A stretch of 37,484 nt of DNA from Bacillota bacterium (GTDB lineage Bacteria; Bacillota; Clostridia; Oscillospirales; SIG627). The translations under genes were made by a program, and so were the position numbers. Of this stretch, positions 1 to 12,595 are shown piece after piece. The stretch covers positions 1 through 37,484 of the forward strand of contig JAQXGK010000008.1 of assembly GCA_029006345.1 (NCBI GenBank), given 5' to 3'. The notes beneath the pieces are model-generated. The model was not told the origin of the DNA, searched no databases, and worked only from the letters and a program-made list of their open reading frames with translations. Numbering within the stretch: position 1 is the stretch's first letter; the number at the start of each line of letters is the position of its first letter.

Positions 1-1
1 C

Positions 2-1306
2 ATAACCCGGCTCAGAAACAGCAGCGAGATGTGCGTTTACATCAATCATCTGATAAGCAACCATATCCCTGCGGCATTACTTGAGATAAGCATACTTAAC
101 CTCAACCGAATGAACATGCTCTACGGTTACGAGCGCGGAAATGATTTACTCAGGCAATTTGCCGGTATGATAAACGGCATAGTACAGAACAACGGCTGTG
201 TATTCCGCGACGACGGCACGAAATTTGTCGTATGTGCGCCGGGGTCAACAAGGGCCGAAATAAGGGATATATACAAAAAAATCAAGTCCGCCTCGGAGCG
301 CCAGATACATATAAGCGACGGTTCAATGATACTGCCTCTAAAGCTTGCCGCCGGCGCGCTCATACTGCCCGAGCGCTTCTCCGGTTCCGGCACGGCCGTC
401 AGAAACGATCTCATATTTGCGCTTACAAAATCCGGTGTTGAAAAGCGCGGTAACCTGGTCTTTTTTGACGAACTGTCAAAAGAAGATACAGACGATTCCG
501 TCGTCAGCAATAAGCTTCTGCGCATGATTTTTCAAGACGCCGTTTCCGAACGCCGCGGATTTTATCTCGAGTATCAGCCGATAGTCGACGCTAAGACGGA
601 AAGCATTATCGGAGCCGAAGCGCTTTTGCGTTGGAAAAACGCAGAGTTCGGCGTAGTCAGTCCGGGCAAATTCATACCCTGGCTTGAGGTCGGCCCGAGC
701 TTCTTTGAGCTCGGAAACTGGATTCTTCGCAAAGCTATGACAGAGGCCATGCAGGCCGTTCAATATAACAGCGATTTCAAATTGAACATCAATATCTCAA
801 TGCCGCAGTTTGAAAACGAAGGCTTCAGAAATTCCGTGCTCAAAGCGATACAGGAAACAGGCTTTCCCGCAAAGCAGCTTTGCCTTGAACTGACCGAGCG
901 CTGCCGCGAGCTCGACCACGAATATCTGAAAAAGGAAATTGACTTTTTACGCGACAAAGGCATTTCAGTCGCCCTTGACGACATCGGCACCGGCTTCTCG
1001 TCATTAGGGCTGCTGCTCAGTATGAATGTAAACGAAGTCAAGGTCGACCGAATGTTTATCCGTGAGATCCAGGCAAAGCAATCAAATCAGGTTTTAACCA
1101 AACTGATAATCGATGCCTCAAGGGATATAGGTCATTCTGTTTGTCTCGAGGGTATCGAGGATGAAAATCTCTACAATCACTTAAAGTCCTACGGAGCAAC
1201 ACATTACCAGGGATACTATTTCTCAAAGCCGTTAAAAATGAGTGATTTCATACCGTTTATGACAAATTGGAATTCAAACCGCGTAAGCGACAAAAGCTTG
1301 GTCTGA
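2..1306 (+). CDS. GGDEF(degenerate)-EAL protein, c-di-GMP phosphodiesterase, 5' partial
   Basis: The reading frame is open to the left edge, and the residues before the first ATG (base 29) already look like the start of a GGDEF domain, so the gene begins outside the window. Counting from that ATG, residues 1-150 are a GGDEF fold whose signature is replaced by RDDGTKF, so it is probably inactive as a cyclase. Residues 160-410 are an EAL domain with its key motifs intact: EALLRW (197), ELTER (288), LDDIGTGFSSL (316), KVDR (338), CLEGIE (372) and QGYYFSKP (394). Known EAL proteins with this set hydrolyse cyclic-di-GMP to pGpG. The domain order suggests a phosphodiesterase, possibly tuned by the degenerate GGDEF half. 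Any sensor domain would lie upstream and cannot be seen. Confidence 0.88.
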   Translation: MTRLRNSSEMCVYINHLISNHIPAALLEISILNLNRMNMLYGYERGNDLLRQFAGMINGIVQNNGCVFRDDGTKFVVCAPGSTRAEIRDIYKKIKSASERQIHISDGSMILPLKLAAGALILPERFSGSGTAVRNDLIFALTKSGVEKRGNLVFFDELSKEDTDDSVVSNKLLRMIFQDAVSERRGFYLEYQPIVDAKTESIIGAEALLRWKNAEFGVVSPGKFIPWLEVGPSFFELGNWILRKAMTEAMQAVQYNSDFKLNINISMPQFENEGFRNSVLKAIQETGFPAKQLCLELTERCRELDHEYLKKEIDFLRDKGISVALDDIGTGFSSLGLLLSMNVNEVKVDRMFIREIQAKQSNQVLTKLIIDASRDIGHSVCLEGIEDENLYNHLKSYGATHYQGYYFSKPLKMSDFIPFMTNWNSNRVSDKSLV

Positions 1307-1343
1307 TATGTCCCGTACTTCACTGCTCTGATTGCGTTATAAA

Positions 1344-1376
1344 AGCAAAGCCGCCTGATTTTCAGGCGGCTTTGCT
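1344..1376 (-). terminator. Rho-independent terminator of the GT4-CsaB gene
   Basis: A perfect 15-bp stem (bases 1344-1358 with 1362-1376) closes a 3-nt loop. On the minus strand it is followed by TTTTATAAC, so it mainly ends the leftward gene, whose stop is 8 bases away. It lies between two convergent genes and may slow rightward transcription too. Confidence 0.85.
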
Positions 1377-1383
1377 GATTCAA

Positions 1384-3573
1384 TCAATAGCTTTCTATCA
1401 GCTTTACAAGCAAATGTATATTCATATCGGCCTTTTCGCGGGCTTTATGCGTATAGTCGGCAAGCACGGGAACGATATTATCGCGGTCGGCGAGCAGGCG
1501 TTCAAACTTGCTCTCGGCGTCGGATATGTCAAAATCGTGCGAGATTATCATATATCTATCGAGCCCTATTGCGGCTGCAAGCTCCTGCGTTTTCGGATCG
1601 TAGCTTACAGGAAGAAACGGCACACCGAAAACGGAAGAAATTATCTGTCCGTGTAGCCGTTCCAGGATATTCACCCTGCCGACTCCCAAAAGACTCATCA
1701 ATTCTTGGTTGCTCAACCGGGCTTCTGGCAGATACGAGCAATCCGGCAAGTGCCTATTGAGTCTTGACAGTACCGGATAGTCCTGAGAGTAATGCAGCGG
1801 TATGAGATAGAAGAACAGATTGTGCTTTTTCGCAATATCGGCGAGAAAATCTGCCTTCCCGTCAAAGTCAGAACCTCTGTTTAATACGTCCGGCCGCAGA
1901 TTGACTCCTACGATAGTTTTTCCCTCCGCGGCGGCAATCGGTTTCTGAGCCCTGTAGTCATTCTCGGTATATCTAAAGCCCTCATCCGCTGTCAGAACCG
2001 CCTTTTCATAGCCTAAGAGGTTGTCTATAAAGTGCTTGCTCTGAATATCACGAACGGTAATAACATCCACTAAGTTCAAGACTTCCTTTGTTTTGTGCAA
2101 GTGTCTTTTCTTGCGGATAGGACCGATACCGTTTGCGTACAGTAACGTCTTGCAGTGGTATTTATGAGCTTTTTTCAGCATATAGGAATAGTAATTGAAG
2201 GAACGGCCGGATGTAACATCCTGCAAAATGGAACCTGAGCCCATCAGAAACACCTTGGTTTTTTTCATTTTCCCGAAAATGCCGAAGAAATCAAAACGCT
2301 GCAAAAGACCGACTCCGTCGGGTACATCCGTTTTCGAGGCACTGCGCGTCAGCACGGTACCCCTGCGGCCGTTCAGCCGGCTTACTATCTTCTTTAATGT
2401 AATATCGTCCCCGAAATTACTGTAGCCGTAGTAGCCGCTGACCATATAATCATACGGCCGCGCTTCATCTGAAGCCTTGCAATACGCTTCTTGGGCGGTT
2501 TGCGCCATCTTTTCTATAGAATACTGCTCTCGCACGAGCTTAAGGCCGTCGCTGATATTTTTTGACAGATCACGGTCTGTCAGGCAGGAAACGGCAAGCT
2601 CGGCAAGCTCCGAATCCATCGGATAATCATATCCGCGGCAAGTTAGATTAGTAAGAATACACTCTTCTCTTATGCTGTCCGAATACAGTCCGAGATATCC
2701 GTTGTTTCCGAGAAGTATTACCGGAACCGAACTGGACATGGCCTCGAGTGCGGAACGTGAAATGCCGACAAAAAGGTCTGCGACTGCGGTATATTGGTCT
2801 ATATTTGACTTAGCTCCCTGCAAAAGCACTAATTCGGCGCCGAAATGAGAATTGATGCTCTCTGCGGTTTCCCTGAATTCCTCGAAACGCTGACCGTCCC
2901 CGACAATGACCAGTCTGGCGTCGGGACAACGGCTGAAAATCTCGGGAGCAATCTTCAAAAAGCGCTCTATATGGTCGCCCGAGTCAGCGTCCATCCTGGA
3001 TACCATAAGTATTATTTTCTGCTCAGGTTTTACGCCGAGCGAGGCCTTGAATTCCGGCAGATCCCTTTTGGCAAATCTCTGCATATCGACGCCGTTGACC
3101 GTGATATCGACCTTATCGGGATCATAATTATAGTTGTCGACCAGATAGCTTTTCAGGTCCTCACTGACAGCCAGTGCGCGGTCACCCCAGTTTGACAGTC
3201 TCCTCATCAAAAAACCTGTGGAAAAGCTGCCGTGAACAGTCGTCACCATGGGAATGCCGAGCGAGCGGCATACCCAACCTCCGACCAGGTTTGACAGCCT
3301 TGTATGCGAGTGAACCACCGAAGGTCTGTTTTTTTTGAACTCACGCTTCAAAATGCGCAGCGACTTCATAAGAGCTGACGGAGCTTTTGAATTTAACGGT
3401 GTCTTTATATGGCGTATTCCGGCTTTTTCAAGAGCGTCGGCGTATATTCCGCCGTTCGAAAACACGGTTATCTCATGTCCCTTTGCGGCAAGTCCCCTTG
3501 CAAGCTCATAAATATGAGTTTCAGCACCGCCGATATCCAGCGACATACACAGCATCGCGATTTTTTTGCCCAT
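1384..3573 (-). CDS. csaB: Fused GT4 glycosyltransferase / CsaB-like polysaccharide pyruvyltransferase
   Basis: The 729-residue protein has two parts. Residues 1-365 are a GT-B glycosyltransferase of family 4: an N-terminal GGAETHIYELA segment, VNGVD near 160, and an acidic EAM motif near 277 in the donor-nucleotide region. Residues about 377-729 match CsaB: GYYGYSNFGDD at the start, GSGSILQDVTS, YANGIGPI, and a C-terminal H-G-Q-I-I segment. CsaB proteins add pyruvate ketals to the secondary cell-wall polymer that SLH domains bind. The start at 3573 is chosen because GGAGG lies 8 nt upstream; an in-frame start 16 codons earlier has no such site. It is monocistronic. The SLH protein encoded at 16813-20637 is a plausible client. 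GT4 and CsaB are usually separate proteins. Confidence 0.85.
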   Translation of the reverse strand: MGKKIAMLCMSLDIGGAETHIYELARGLAAKGHEITVFSNGGIYADALEKAGIRHIKTPLNSKAPSALMKSLRILKREFKKNRPSVVHSHTRLSNLVGGWVCRSLGIPMVTTVHGSFSTGFLMRRLSNWGDRALAVSEDLKSYLVDNYNYDPDKVDITVNGVDMQRFAKRDLPEFKASLGVKPEQKIILMVSRMDADSGDHIERFLKIAPEIFSRCPDARLVIVGDGQRFEEFRETAESINSHFGAELVLLQGAKSNIDQYTAVADLFVGISRSALEAMSSSVPVILLGNNGYLGLYSDSIREECILTNLTCRGYDYPMDSELAELAVSCLTDRDLSKNISDGLKLVREQYSIEKMAQTAQEAYCKASDEARPYDYMVSGYYGYSNFGDDITLKKIVSRLNGRRGTVLTRSASKTDVPDGVGLLQRFDFFGIFGKMKKTKVFLMGSGSILQDVTSGRSFNYYSYMLKKAHKYHCKTLLYANGIGPIRKKRHLHKTKEVLNLVDVITVRDIQSKHFIDNLLGYEKAVLTADEGFRYTENDYRAQKPIAAAEGKTIVGVNLRPDVLNRGSDFDGKADFLADIAKKHNLFFYLIPLHYSQDYPVLSRLNRHLPDCSYLPEARLSNQELMSLLGVGRVNILERLHGQIISSVFGVPFLPVSYDPKTQELAAAIGLDRYMIISHDFDISDAESKFERLLADRDNIVPVLADYTHKAREKADMNIHLLVKLIESY

Positions 3574-3635
3574 TTCAAAAGCCTCCAATTGACAGTAATG
3601 CCGAAATATCGGCGCAAACATATACTTTCCGTGCT

Positions 3636-3664
3636 ATTGTATCACAAAGTCACCCCGAGCACAA
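3636..3664 (-). promoter_or_regulatory. Candidate sigma-A promoter for the GT4-CsaB gene
   Basis: On the minus strand TTGTGC (-35) is followed after 17 bases by TACAAT (-10, plus-strand 3636-3641). The -35 is poor and the -10 is good. The start codon is about 60 nt downstream. Confidence 0.45.
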
Positions 3665-3722
3665 GACTATTCTCCGTGCGCACATTTGAATAAATCCGTT
3701 TTGCTTAATGCCGGCGGGAGGT

Positions 3723-3757
3723 CAAAAAAATAACCGCCTGTCAGTTGTTGCAGGCGG
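3723..3757 (-). terminator. Terminator overlapping the stop of the 59-residue ORF
   Basis: CCGCCTG and CAGGCGG (7 bp) flank a 10-nt loop that contains the TGA stop codon. On the minus strand the stem is followed by TTATTTTTTTG. This is a typical compact intrinsic terminator. Confidence 0.8.
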
Positions 3758-3920
3758 CTGTTCTTTCTATATAGACGGTTAAATCGTCAAAGGTAGGACA
3801 CATATCCTTCGGCACAATGCGTTCATACGTAAAAACCGATGTGTTTATTTTAACTATCCATTCAAACTCATTTTCATCAACGGTATATACTACCGCGTTA
3901 ATTGTAATGTACTGCTTCAT
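3741..3920 (-). CDS. Small hypothetical protein, 59 residues
   Basis: I do not recognise the family. The start at 3920 follows AGAGGT with 7-nt spacing; an open frame continues upstream but has no ribosome binding site. The protein is soluble, with alternating hydrophobic residues suggesting a small beta-rich fold and two cysteines or fewer. It has its own strong promoter (4028-4056), a leader of about 100 nt and its own terminator, so it appears to be an independent transcription unit between the pyruvyltransferase and ATP synthase genes. Confidence 0.6.
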   Translation of the reverse strand: MKQYITINAVVYTVDENEFEWIVKINTSVFTYERIVPKDMCPTFDDLTVYIERTAACNN

Positions 3921-4027
3921 AGTGACCTCTGTTATAACTAACGATAACATGTATTCTAATACGGCATCGGCCGGTGTCAAGCAAACCGAATAACTACCGT
4001 ACAATCCGCCGTATTTTATGTAGCTAC

Positions 4028-4056
4028 ATTATAATTCATTTGCGGTGATACGTCAA
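4028..4056 (-). promoter_or_regulatory. Sigma-A promoter of the 59-residue ORF
   Basis: On the minus strand TTGACG, a 17-base spacer and TATAAT form a near-consensus promoter. Transcription would start near 4021, leaving a leader of about 100 nt before the start codon at 3920. Confidence 0.75.
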
Positions 4057-4130
4057 GCGCCTTATACCTACCGCAGTTTATTGGCGCGGTCCATATTAAA
4101 TCTCTGCTTGAGACTCTATAATAAGCCCGC

Positions 4131-4196
4131 AAAATATAAAACGGTCAATCACGGCCCCGTTGTCGCATATGGGACAAACAAGGTGTGATTGACCGT
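4131..4196 (-). terminator. Terminator of the atp operon
   Basis: A 12-bp stem, ACGGTCAATCAC (4141-4152) with GTGATTGACCGT (4185-4196), closes a 32-nt loop. On the minus strand it is followed by TTTATATTTT. It begins 6 bases after the atpC stop, so it ends the nine-gene operon. Confidence 0.75.
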
Positions 4197-4201
4197 AAAA
4201 T

Positions 4202-6679
<2,478 letters not shown>

Positions 6680-6683
6680 GATA

Positions 6684-8177
6684 TCACCTCTGCATTTCCG
6701 ACAGGGCTTTCTTCAGTTCCTCAATATCCGATTCTTCCCAATAGCCTTGCTCGATACGGCTCAAAAAGCCGCTGTAGCTGTTTTCAAGCTTTTCGTACAA
6801 TTCCCGTTCGTACTCTTTAATCCCGTCGACAGGCACAGAATCGAGATAACCGTTGATTACGGCATAAACGATTGCCACCTGACAGCCCACGCGAATCGGG
6901 GAGTTTCTGCTCTGCTTGAGAACCTCAACAATACGTTCGCCCAGGGCAAGTCTTGCTTTGGTATCCGCGTCCAAATCACTTCCGAACTGAGCAAAGGACT
7001 GCAGCTCTCTGTACTGAGAATAAAGCAGTTTCAGTTTGCCGGACACCTTCTTCATACCTTTTAGCTGTGCGGAGCCGCCTACACGGCTGACCGATATGCC
7101 GGGGTTTATGGCAGGCATAACGCCGGCGTGAAACAGCTCGGTTTCAAGGAATATCTGACCGTCGGTAATGGATATAACATTGGTCGGAATGTATGCGGAA
7201 ACATCGCCCGCCTGCGTTTCTATAATCGGCAGAGCAGTGATAGAGCCGCCGCCGTATTCGGGCGCTACGCAAGCCGCGCGCTCAAGCAAACGGGAATGCA
7301 GATAAAATACGTCGCCCGGATATGCCTCGCGTCCCGGCGGTCTGCGGATAAGCAGAGACAGTGCGCGATAGGCAACCGCGTGTTTTGAAAGATCGTCATA
7401 TACTATCAAAACATCCTTGCCCTGCTCGCGAAAATACTCAGCCATAGCACATCCGGCATAGGGAGCCACATACTGAAGCGGTGCCGACTCCGAGGCGGAA
7501 GCGGAAACGATTATGGTATTTTCCATAGCGCCGTTTCTTGAAAGCTCGTTTGCAAGCTGTACCACGGAGGAGCTTTTCTGCCCTATTGCAACATAAATAC
7601 AAATAACGCCGGTGTTCTTCTGATTGATTATTGTATCAATGGCGATTTCGGTTTTTCCGGTCTGTCTGTCGCCTATAATAAGCTCACGCTGACCTCTGCC
7701 TATCGGAATCATACTGTCAATAGCCTTGATTCCCGTTTGCAGAGGAACAGAAACGCTCTTTCTCTCGATGATACCGGGTGCCTCCGCTTCCACGGGGCGC
7801 GTCTCGCTCGCCTCAACCGGACCTTTGCCGTCAATCGGATTTCCGAGCGCGCTGACAACGCGGCCGAGCAACGCTTCGCCCACAGGGACAGACAGCACCT
7901 TTCCCGTGCGGCGAACCGTCGTGCCCTCACGAATATCGTTATTGTCGGACAGCAGTGCTACCGACACGGTCTCGTCTTCCAGATTCTGAGCCATTCCGAA
8001 GCTGCCGTCCTCAAATTCCAGCAGCTCGCTCGCCATACACTCGCGGAGTCCGTAAACTCTCGCAATACCGTCTCCCACAAGAATAACCGTGCCGGTCTCG
8101 CGCATTTCGATTTGCGATTTATAATTTTTGATTTGCTCTTTTATGATATTGCTGATTTCTTCGGGTTTGCCGTTCAT
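6684..8177 (-). CDS. atpA: F1FO ATP synthase alpha subunit
   Basis: This is the regulatory nucleotide-binding F1 subunit, 497 residues. It has the Walker A-like GDRQTGKT, the sequence [31 protein letters not shown] typical of alpha, [28 protein letters not shown], and the [11 protein letters not shown] signature (372-382 region). The ATG overlaps the atpH stop by the ATGA arrangement. There is no sign of truncation or odd residues. Confidence 0.96.
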   Translation of the reverse strand: MNGKPEEISNIIKEQIKNYKSQIEMRETGTVILVGDGIARVYGLRECMASELLEFEDGSFGMAQNLEDETVSVALLSDNNDIREGTTVRRTGKVLSVPVGEALLGRVVSALGNPIDGKGPVEASETRPVEAEAPGIIERKSVSVPLQTGIKAIDSMIPIGRGQRELIIGDRQTGKTEIAIDTIINQKNTGVICIYVAIGQKSSSVVQLANELSRNGAMENTIIVSASASESAPLQYVAPYAGCAMAEYFREQGKDVLIVYDDLSKHAVAYRALSLLIRRPPGREAYPGDVFYLHSRLLERAACVAPEYGGGSITALPIIETQAGDVSAYIPTNVISITDGQIFLETELFHAGVMPAINPGISVSRVGGSAQLKGMKKVSGKLKLLYSQYRELQSFAQFGSDLDADTKARLALGERIVEVLKQSRNSPIRVGCQVAIVYAVINGYLDSVPVDGIKEYERELYEKLENSYSGFLSRIEQGYWEESDIEELKKALSEMQR

Positions 8178-8704
8178 CTGCTTATCACATCCTTTACTTC
8201 GTGCAGCCGGTGGCGAAGGGTTCCGTCAATAACCTTACCGTTAATTTCAACCACCAAACCGCCCATCAGCGATTTATCAGTGGAGCATTCCAGACAAACG
8301 TTACTTCCACTGATTTTTTGAAGCTTTTGCTTCAGACTGTCCTTCTCCCCGTCAGTCAACGGTACGGCGCTTGTCACTTTTGCCACCGCAATTTTCTTAG
8401 AGGCATCGTAAAGGGCGTTGTATTCCGACACGCACCCCTCGAAGCTTCGTATATGCCCTTTTTCGCAGAGGAGCTGCAAAAAGGAAACAATATGCTCCGG
8501 CACCCTGCCCGAAAAAGCCTGTTCGACAGCCTCTGCTCTTTCATCCTTCGAAATACTCGGTGAAGCAAGAAGATCTATATATTCCGGTGTTTCACGAAAT
8601 ACGGAAAGAACGGTATCAAGAGCTTTTTTGTACTCATCCTCAGCGTCGCATTCTTTTGCAAGAGCAAATAATGCGGTGCCATACTCCTTACTCATCTGAG
8701 CCAT
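8174..8704 (-). CDS. atpH: F1FO ATP synthase delta subunit
   Basis: This peripheral-stalk subunit (OSCP type) is about 176 residues long. It has the N-terminal helical domain ([11 protein letters not shown]) and a conserved C-terminal end ([28 protein letters not shown]). The start is uncertain. An upstream GTG at 8713 and an ATG at 8695 are also in frame; I prefer the ATG at 8704, where a weak AGGTG site lies 6 nt upstream. The gene overlaps the atpF 3' end by 17 bases. Confidence 0.93.
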   Translation of the reverse strand: MAQMSKEYGTALFALAKECDAEDEYKKALDTVLSVFRETPEYIDLLASPSISKDERAEAVEQAFSGRVPEHIVSFLQLLCEKGHIRSFEGCVSEYNALYDASKKIAVAKVTSAVPLTDGEKDSLKQKLQKISGSNVCLECSTDKSLMGGLVVEINGKVIDGTLRHRLHEVKDVISR

Positions 8705-9203
8705 CGTCTTCACCTAAACCTTCGATAAAAGAGTCTATCATTTCACGATGATCCTGCGCGTTTATTTCACGCCCGAGCATTTTTTCGGTAAGAGCGGCAG
8801 AAACGTCCACGATTTCCTTCTTTATGCCGTCCTCTGCCTTTTTGCGCTCGAGTTCTGCGGCGGTCTGAGCCTGACGTATAATTCCGTCCGCCTTTTCCCT
8901 TGCATCGGAAACGATTCTGTCCCCTCGTATCTGTGCCTTAGAGGCCGCGTCCTTCATAATGGCATCTGCTTCGGCTTTTGCACTTTGCATTTTGTGCTCC
9001 CATGCGTCCTTATCGGCGAGAGCCTGAGCCTGTGCTTCTTGTGCGGCGGAATACTGAGCATCCATCACGTCCTGCCGTTGGGCCAATACTTTTTTTACCG
9101 GCTTAAACAGAAATTTCTTTACGATAAGAAACAGAATCACAAGATTTGCAAGAGAAATCAATATCTGCCACAGATTGATAGATATGACTTCCAGTGATTG
9201 CAT
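8688..9203 (-). CDS. atpF: F1FO ATP synthase b subunit
   Basis: This is the peripheral stalk subunit, 171 residues. One N-terminal membrane helix (residues about 12-32) is followed by a long charged coiled coil rich in Ala, Lys, Glu and Gln (to about residue 150), the classic b-subunit layout. The KKFLFKPVKKVL motif just after the membrane helix is typical. It starts 17 nt after atpE. Confidence 0.94.
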   Translation of the reverse strand: MQSLEVISINLWQILISLANLVILFLIVKKFLFKPVKKVLAQRQDVMDAQYSAAQEAQAQALADKDAWEHKMQSAKAEADAIMKDAASKAQIRGDRIVSDAREKADGIIRQAQTAAELERKKAEDGIKKEIVDVSAALTEKMLGREINAQDHREMIDSFIEGLGEDDGSDE

Positions 9204-9220
9204 AGTGTCACGCTCCTATC

Positions 9221-10404
<1,184 letters not shown>

Positions 10405-10412
<8 letters not shown>

Positions 10413-10815
10413 CCTGCTCACCTCCTCCGTCTTGTCCCTTCTTTTTCAAGGGAATGTTGCGCAGCATTATAGTTATACGGGGGAAAAACAGAGGGATGAG
10501 AACGGCTAAAATCTGAAAACACGGCAGAACGGCGCCCAGTAAAGCGATTATCAATATGAAAAACGTTCTCAGCATCTGAGAAACCTTCATTTTTGCTTTG
10601 GCGTCTTTTTCCTCAAGCATTACGGCATGCTGGATGGTAAGGCCCATAAGGAAAAAGTTCATTATCGCGCCGAATGCGCCGAGAATATTCCCAAGCAGCA
10701 CAGTATAGCTCCATTTTCCGATAAGGAGAAAAACAGCCTGCATCAACACGCTGAGTATCAATTCACCGACGGCAATATGTACTGTTTCCAACCGCACGGT
10801 TTTATCAATTTTCAC
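10405..10815 (-). CDS. atpI: AtpI-like membrane protein, first gene of the atp operon
   Basis: The 136-residue protein has four predicted membrane helices (about 12-33, 38-58, 84-102 and 104-120) and a charged C-terminus. Its position before atpB and its topology fit the ATP synthase subunit I family, whose members help assemble the c-ring; sequence identity of this family is low, so the call leans on context. The start is a GTG at 10815 with AAGGAGTGA about 10 nt upstream. Confidence 0.75.
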
Positions 10816-10823
10816 AGCCCGGT

Positions 10824-10880
10824 CACTCCTTCCCTTTCAACATGAGTTTTATTATAACAAAATCTATCACACATAACACG
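10824..10880 (-). promoter_or_regulatory. Candidate atp operon promoter
   Basis: On the minus strand a perfect TATAAT (plus-strand 10851-10856) lies 36-41 bases before the atpI GTG. The hexamer 17 bases upstream, GTGTTA, is a poor -35. AAGGAGTGA follows at 10823-10831. Confidence 0.55.
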
Positions 10881-11185
10881 GTCATTGTCCGTCTTTTGTG
10901 TGAAACAGGACAAAACCGGCATGTATACTGTTTGTTAGTTTTTCAAAATACGAAACTATTATATCGGTCGCCTTCACGTTGTCTGCCTGTCAAACTCTTA
11001 ATATTATATTATAAAAGCTCTGTTTTTGCAAGGAGTTTGCGAACGACAAACTAAAAATTATCGTTAAAAACAAAAAAGTCACTTGCCGCCGCATTAAAGA
11101 GAGCCACGATAACCAAAAACTATCGAAAATCCGGCTGAACGAGCCGGCAGCCGAATGTAATATCAGCCGCAAGACATCGGTATTA

Positions 11186-11214
11186 TTGCCAAACAGTTCA
11201 GAGTATGATATACT
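11186..11214 (+). promoter_or_regulatory. Sigma-A promoter of the Cys-rich small protein
   Basis: TTGCCA (11186-11191), a 17-base spacer and TATACT (11209-11214) form a good promoter, about 60 bases before the start codon at 11274. Confidence 0.7.
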
Positions 11215-11273
11215 GGAAGCACAGATATTTAACGGCAAGATATTTATGACGCTCATAAGAAAGGGTTGAAGAT

Positions 11274-11567
11274 ATGGATATAGACAAGAAGCTTGTTGAC
11301 AAGTGGTGCGAAGAAATAAAGGGAAAAGGCAGTCTTGAGCAGCCGGTTCTCGGTGGAATCAGGTGTTCTATTTGCGCCATATGTAAAAATGCCGATTTTC
11401 ATTACGGCACATGGGATGACCCGGAATGCTCTGTCTATGGCAAATTGCCGGAAAAACTAGCAAGGGCTAAAGAATACGAATGCCCCGATTTTATTCATGA
11501 CAAAAAAAGCAACAGCAATATATTTTTTGACGTTGACGAAAACGGCAAGCCCTCGCCAAAACCCTAA
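11274..11567 (+). CDS. Small cysteine-containing hypothetical protein, 97 residues
   Basis: I do not recognise the family. The protein is hydrophilic, with Cys at about 12, 31, 34, 37, 52 and 71. The CSICAIC cluster plus later Cys residues could bind zinc or an Fe-S cluster. No signal peptide or membrane helix is visible. AAAGGG lies upstream of the ATG as a weak ribosome binding site. It is monocistronic, with its own promoter (11186-11214) and terminator (11595-11625), divergent from the atp operon. The function is unknown. Confidence 0.7.
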   Translation: MDIDKKLVDKWCEEIKGKGSLEQPVLGGIRCSICAICKNADFHYGTWDDPECSVYGKLPEKLARAKEYECPDFIHDKKSNSNIFFDVDENGKPSPKP

Positions 11568-11594
11568 TTTCAGCAAATTACAAGAACGTTAAAT

Positions 11595-11625
11595 AACCGC
11601 CCACGAACTGTGAGCGGTTTTCTTA
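11595..11625 (+). terminator. Terminator after the Cys-rich gene
   Basis: AACCGC (11595-11600) pairs with GCGGTT (11614-11619), extended inward by CAC/GTG after one mismatch, with a 5-nt loop. TTCTTAT follows. Confidence 0.7.
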
Positions 11626-11657
11626 TACCCTGACGCATACCACAACAAGATAATAAT

Positions 11658-11700
11658 GCCCGAACCGGTACACACATTTGTATCGGCTCGGGCTTTTATT
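11658..11700. terminator. Second hairpin terminator between convergent genes
   Basis: GCCCGA (11658-11663) pairs with TCGGGC (11688-11693), extended by CCG/CGG and TAC/GTA with single mismatches. TTTTATTATG follows on the plus strand, and ATTATTATC on the minus strand. It may serve both the gene at 11274 and the leftward TPM gene. Confidence 0.7.
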
Positions 11701-11776
11701 ATGCACGGATAAAATTTGTGAGGTAAAAAATCATTCTGTCGCTGCCGTCGGCAACCGAGTATATAACGCTGTTAAT

Positions 11777-12583
11777 TTAGAACTTTCCGCCGCCTCCGCC
11801 GTGTGAGCTGCCGGAGGAGGAAGTATGCGTCGAAGAACCGCCGGAGCTGCTCTCCTTCGGTCTCGGGCTGCGGGTAACATTTGCAAAGAGAAACAAGTCT
11901 CTGCTTTCGGTCACATTCATACTGCCGGCCTTTACATAGCTGCCGGCGCCTGCCTGAAACCGTACCGTTTTCAGCTTGCTCTTCATGATACCTGTAACAA
12001 CCTTGGCAACAACAAAACCAACAGCCGAAGCAATAATCAGGTTCATCAGAATATCAAACGGTTGTTTCGGCATATGCCCCGTGTCGTAGGGCTGACCTGT
12101 CCCGGCCTGTGTGAAGAATGCGTCGCACAAATCGGCGTATAATGTAAAGGCTTTTGCATAATCGCCGTCACTCAGACCGGGCAGAAAACTGTCGGATATG
12201 TAGTCAATTCCGGCGTCTGTAATGGCGGTAATTCCATAACCGCAGGTGGATATCCACCAGTCGCGGCTCTCCATGCTGACAAGAAGCAGTACGCCGTCGC
12301 GGTTTTCACCGAAGCCGTAGCCGTTGTAATCGTAGAAATCATCGGCGAACTCCATAGGTGAATAACCGTCCAGTGTGTCAACCGTCACCACAACTATATC
12401 CGCCTGCTGTCTTTCACTGATATCGTCGAGCTTAGTCAGAAGCGTGCTTTCCTCATAGTCAGTCAAGAGGTCTGCGTCATCTACTATGCGCGGCAATTCG
12501 CTTTCCGCAAATACAGGAACCGCCGCTGTCAGGCAGAGCAACAACGCAAATAATACAGATAATATACTCTTGTTTATTCTCAC
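11777..12583 (-). CDS. TPM-domain membrane protein (YgcG/Psb32/MOLO-1 type)
   Basis: The 268-residue protein has an N-terminal signal peptide (about 1-26, ending AVPVFAES). A TPM domain follows (about 30-160), with typical LPRIVDDADLLTDYEESTL, ADIVVVTVDTLDGYSPMEFADDFYD and NRDGVLLLVSMESRDWWISTCGYG motifs. One membrane helix lies near 180-200, and the cytoplasmic tail ends in a Gly-Ser-His run (SSGSSHGGGGGKF). TPM proteins are membrane-anchored with a small extracytoplasmic domain; their biochemical role is unclear, and phosphatase activity has been proposed. It starts at a GTG preceded by AAGGGGG. It lies 12 nt after the zinc-ribbon gene, so the two are co-transcribed. Confidence 0.85.
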   Translation of the reverse strand: MRINKSILSVLFALLLCLTAAVPVFAESELPRIVDDADLLTDYEESTLLTKLDDISERQQADIVVVTVDTLDGYSPMEFADDFYDYNGYGFGENRDGVLLLVSMESRDWWISTCGYGITAITDAGIDYISDSFLPGLSDGDYAKAFTLYADLCDAFFTQAGTGQPYDTGHMPKQPFDILMNLIIASAVGFVVAKVVTGIMKSKLKTVRFQAGAGSYVKAGSMNVTESRDLFLFANVTRSPRPKESSSGGSSTHTSSSGSSHGGGGGKF

Positions 12584-12595
12584 GGTTGTACCCCC

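Larger units (their letters stand above)
10816..11273. other. 458-bp divergent intergenic region
   Basis: It separates the leftward atp operon from a rightward small gene and holds a promoter for each. A 6-bp GC stem (11131-11147, CCGGCT GAACG AGCCGG) lies in the middle without a clear T-run. I see no convincing ORF or known RNA family in the rest, which is AT-rich. Confidence 0.5.

Noticed and set aside
7737-8321. Long plus-strand ORF over atpA/atpH
   Set aside because: It lies opposite two well-conserved ATP synthase genes and shows no recognisable protein pattern or ribosome binding site.
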